From: Macrostomum hystrix
Taxonomy: Eukaryota; Platyhelminthes; Macrostomidae
Assembly (NCBI GenBank): GCA_950097015.1
Contig: CATNEN010000038.1
Span: forward strand, 34,868,501-34,932,500
Direction of reading: 5' to 3'
DNA length: 64,000 bases
The notes under the pieces were generated by a model, which was not told the origin of the DNA, searched no databases, and saw only the letters and a program-made list of their open reading frames with translations. The stretch's first letter is position 1, and the number at the start of each line of letters is the position of its first letter. Of the stretch, positions 62,841 through 64,000 are shown one piece after another. The translations under genes were made by a program, and so were the position numbers.

Positions 62841-64000
62841 AAGTATTAATTTTAGAGAAACAATGCTACGATAGCATTAGTTTAAAAAAGTAAAAGTAAA
62901 ACTATTAAGGCTTGATCGAGGCAGAAATTTAATTTGCTAATCGCAGATCACAGAGAAAGAATATCTTGGAACACATTTGCATGAATATGAATATGCGAGC
63001 AGTATAATAAATAAGAACTGTTGTTCATTGTGCAACACCATTGTATTCAAGCATAGCAGAAAAAATAATACTCGTCAGAAAACAATATACCAAGTACTAG
63101 GAGTGTAGTACTACGACATTGTGAAGATAGCGAACAGAAAGCATCGACACAGACAGCTTTTATATACAACTCCCAAGGTTACACTCCGATTAGGACACAA
63201 TGTCACAAAAGCTCAAATTAATGGTAGAATAATTTACGAACTCATAATTAACGAACGGTTTAATGTAGAAACTGCCACCTGAAGCGATGAGAGAAGGGAA
63301 ATTTTGAAACCTGAAGTAACGGGAAAAGAGAAAAGAAGCCATCTGAAGCTACAGGGGAAGGGAAATTAGCTACCTGAAGAAACGTGGGGAAGGGAAAGTA
63401 GCTACCTGAAGAAACGTGGGGAAGGGAAAGTAGCTACCTGAAGAAACGTGGGGAAGGGAAAGTAGCTACCTGAAGAAACGTGGGGAAGGGAAAGTAGCTA
63501 CCTGAAGAAACGTGGGGAAGGGAAAGTAGCTACCTGAAGTACCGTGGGAAGGGAAAGTAGCTACCTGAAGTAACGGGGGAAGGGAAAGTAGCTACCTGAA
63601 GAAACGTGGGGAAGGGAAAGTAGCTACCTGAAGTACCGTGGGAAGGGAAAGTAGCTACCTGAAGTACCGTGGGAAGGGAAAGTAGCTACCTGAAGAAACG
63701 TGGGGAAGGGAAAGTAGCTACCTGAAGTACCGTGGGAAGGGAAAGTAGCTACCTGAAGAAACGTGGGGAAGGGAAAGTAGCTACCTGAAGTAACATGGAG
63801 AAGGGAAAGTAGCTACCTGAAGAAACGTGGGGAAGGGAAAGTAGCTACCTGAAGTAACGGGGGAAGGGAAATTAGCTACCTGAAGTAACATGGAGAAGGG
63901 AAAGTAGCTACCTGAAGAAACGTGGGGAAGGGAAAGTAGCTACCTGAAGTAACGGGGGAAGGGAAAGTAGCTACCTGAAGTAAGGGGGGAAACGGTATTA
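62841..64000. repeat. AT-rich spacer and ~30-32-bp minisatellite
   Basis: 63340-63990 holds about 21 units of GAAGGGAAAGTAGCTACCTG plus AAGAAACGTGGG, with TACCGTGG and TAACGGGG variants, running to the window edge. 62841-63340 is AT-rich and has no gene I can support. Confidence 0.93.

Overview
This 64 kb window is animal nuclear DNA. It holds spliced genes with GT-AG introns, ~29 different intronic or intergenic minisatellites, tRNA-derived SINEs, two MITE families and one intact-looking Ty3/gypsy LTR retrotransposon. Coding exons are GC-rich and the spacer is AT-rich. The gene set, the intron minisatellites and several 3' splice sites lying directly upstream of start codons would fit a free-living flatworm or another spiralian with spliced-leader trans-splicing (a Macrostomum-like genome is my guess). 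The species assignment is inference.

Layout. Three collinear minus-strand genes fill 0-21 kb. The first is SDHAF2 (succinate dehydrogenase flavinylation factor), here with two tandem SdhE-type domains. The second is KPTN (kaptin, KICSTOR/mTORC1 amino-acid signalling). The third is SACM1L/Sac1, the ER/Golgi PI4P phosphatase; its last intron carries a 4.8 kb Ty3/gypsy element inserted in the head of a SINE. About 3.4 kb of AT-rich spacer with a long-TIR MITE (21.7-22.2 kb) follows. Then comes a divergent, plus-strand CHD6-9/Kismet-type chromatin remodeller (24.3-45.1 kb, at least 12 coding exons, about 2.8 k residues), almost every intron of which contains its own minisatellite. From 48.5 to 62 kb, five minus-strand genes follow: a membrane-anchored JmjC/cupin-like oxygenase, an unrecognised 442-residue protein, a 108-residue single-pass membrane protein, an intronless rhodopsin-class GPCR, and ribosomal protein eL33 (RPL35A). 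The remainder is minisatellite arrays.

Exon models were built by hand from homology, GT/AG sites and reading-phase bookkeeping. For SDHAF2, KPTN, SACM1L, the JmjC gene, the unknown 442-aa gene and the small membrane protein, all exon phases close exactly. For CHD, all junctions from exon 3 onward close, but the junction into exon 3 is unresolved.

The genes do not form one pathway. Main points of interest are: the two-domain SDHAF2 with a degenerate first domain; candidate trans-splice acceptors next to start codons; a splice acceptor of CHD lying within an intronic minisatellite; the retroelement targeted to a SINE head; two related hairpin minisatellites in the same transcriptional sense in two unrelated genes; and a cluster of CACGTG boxes in an intron of the JmjC gene.
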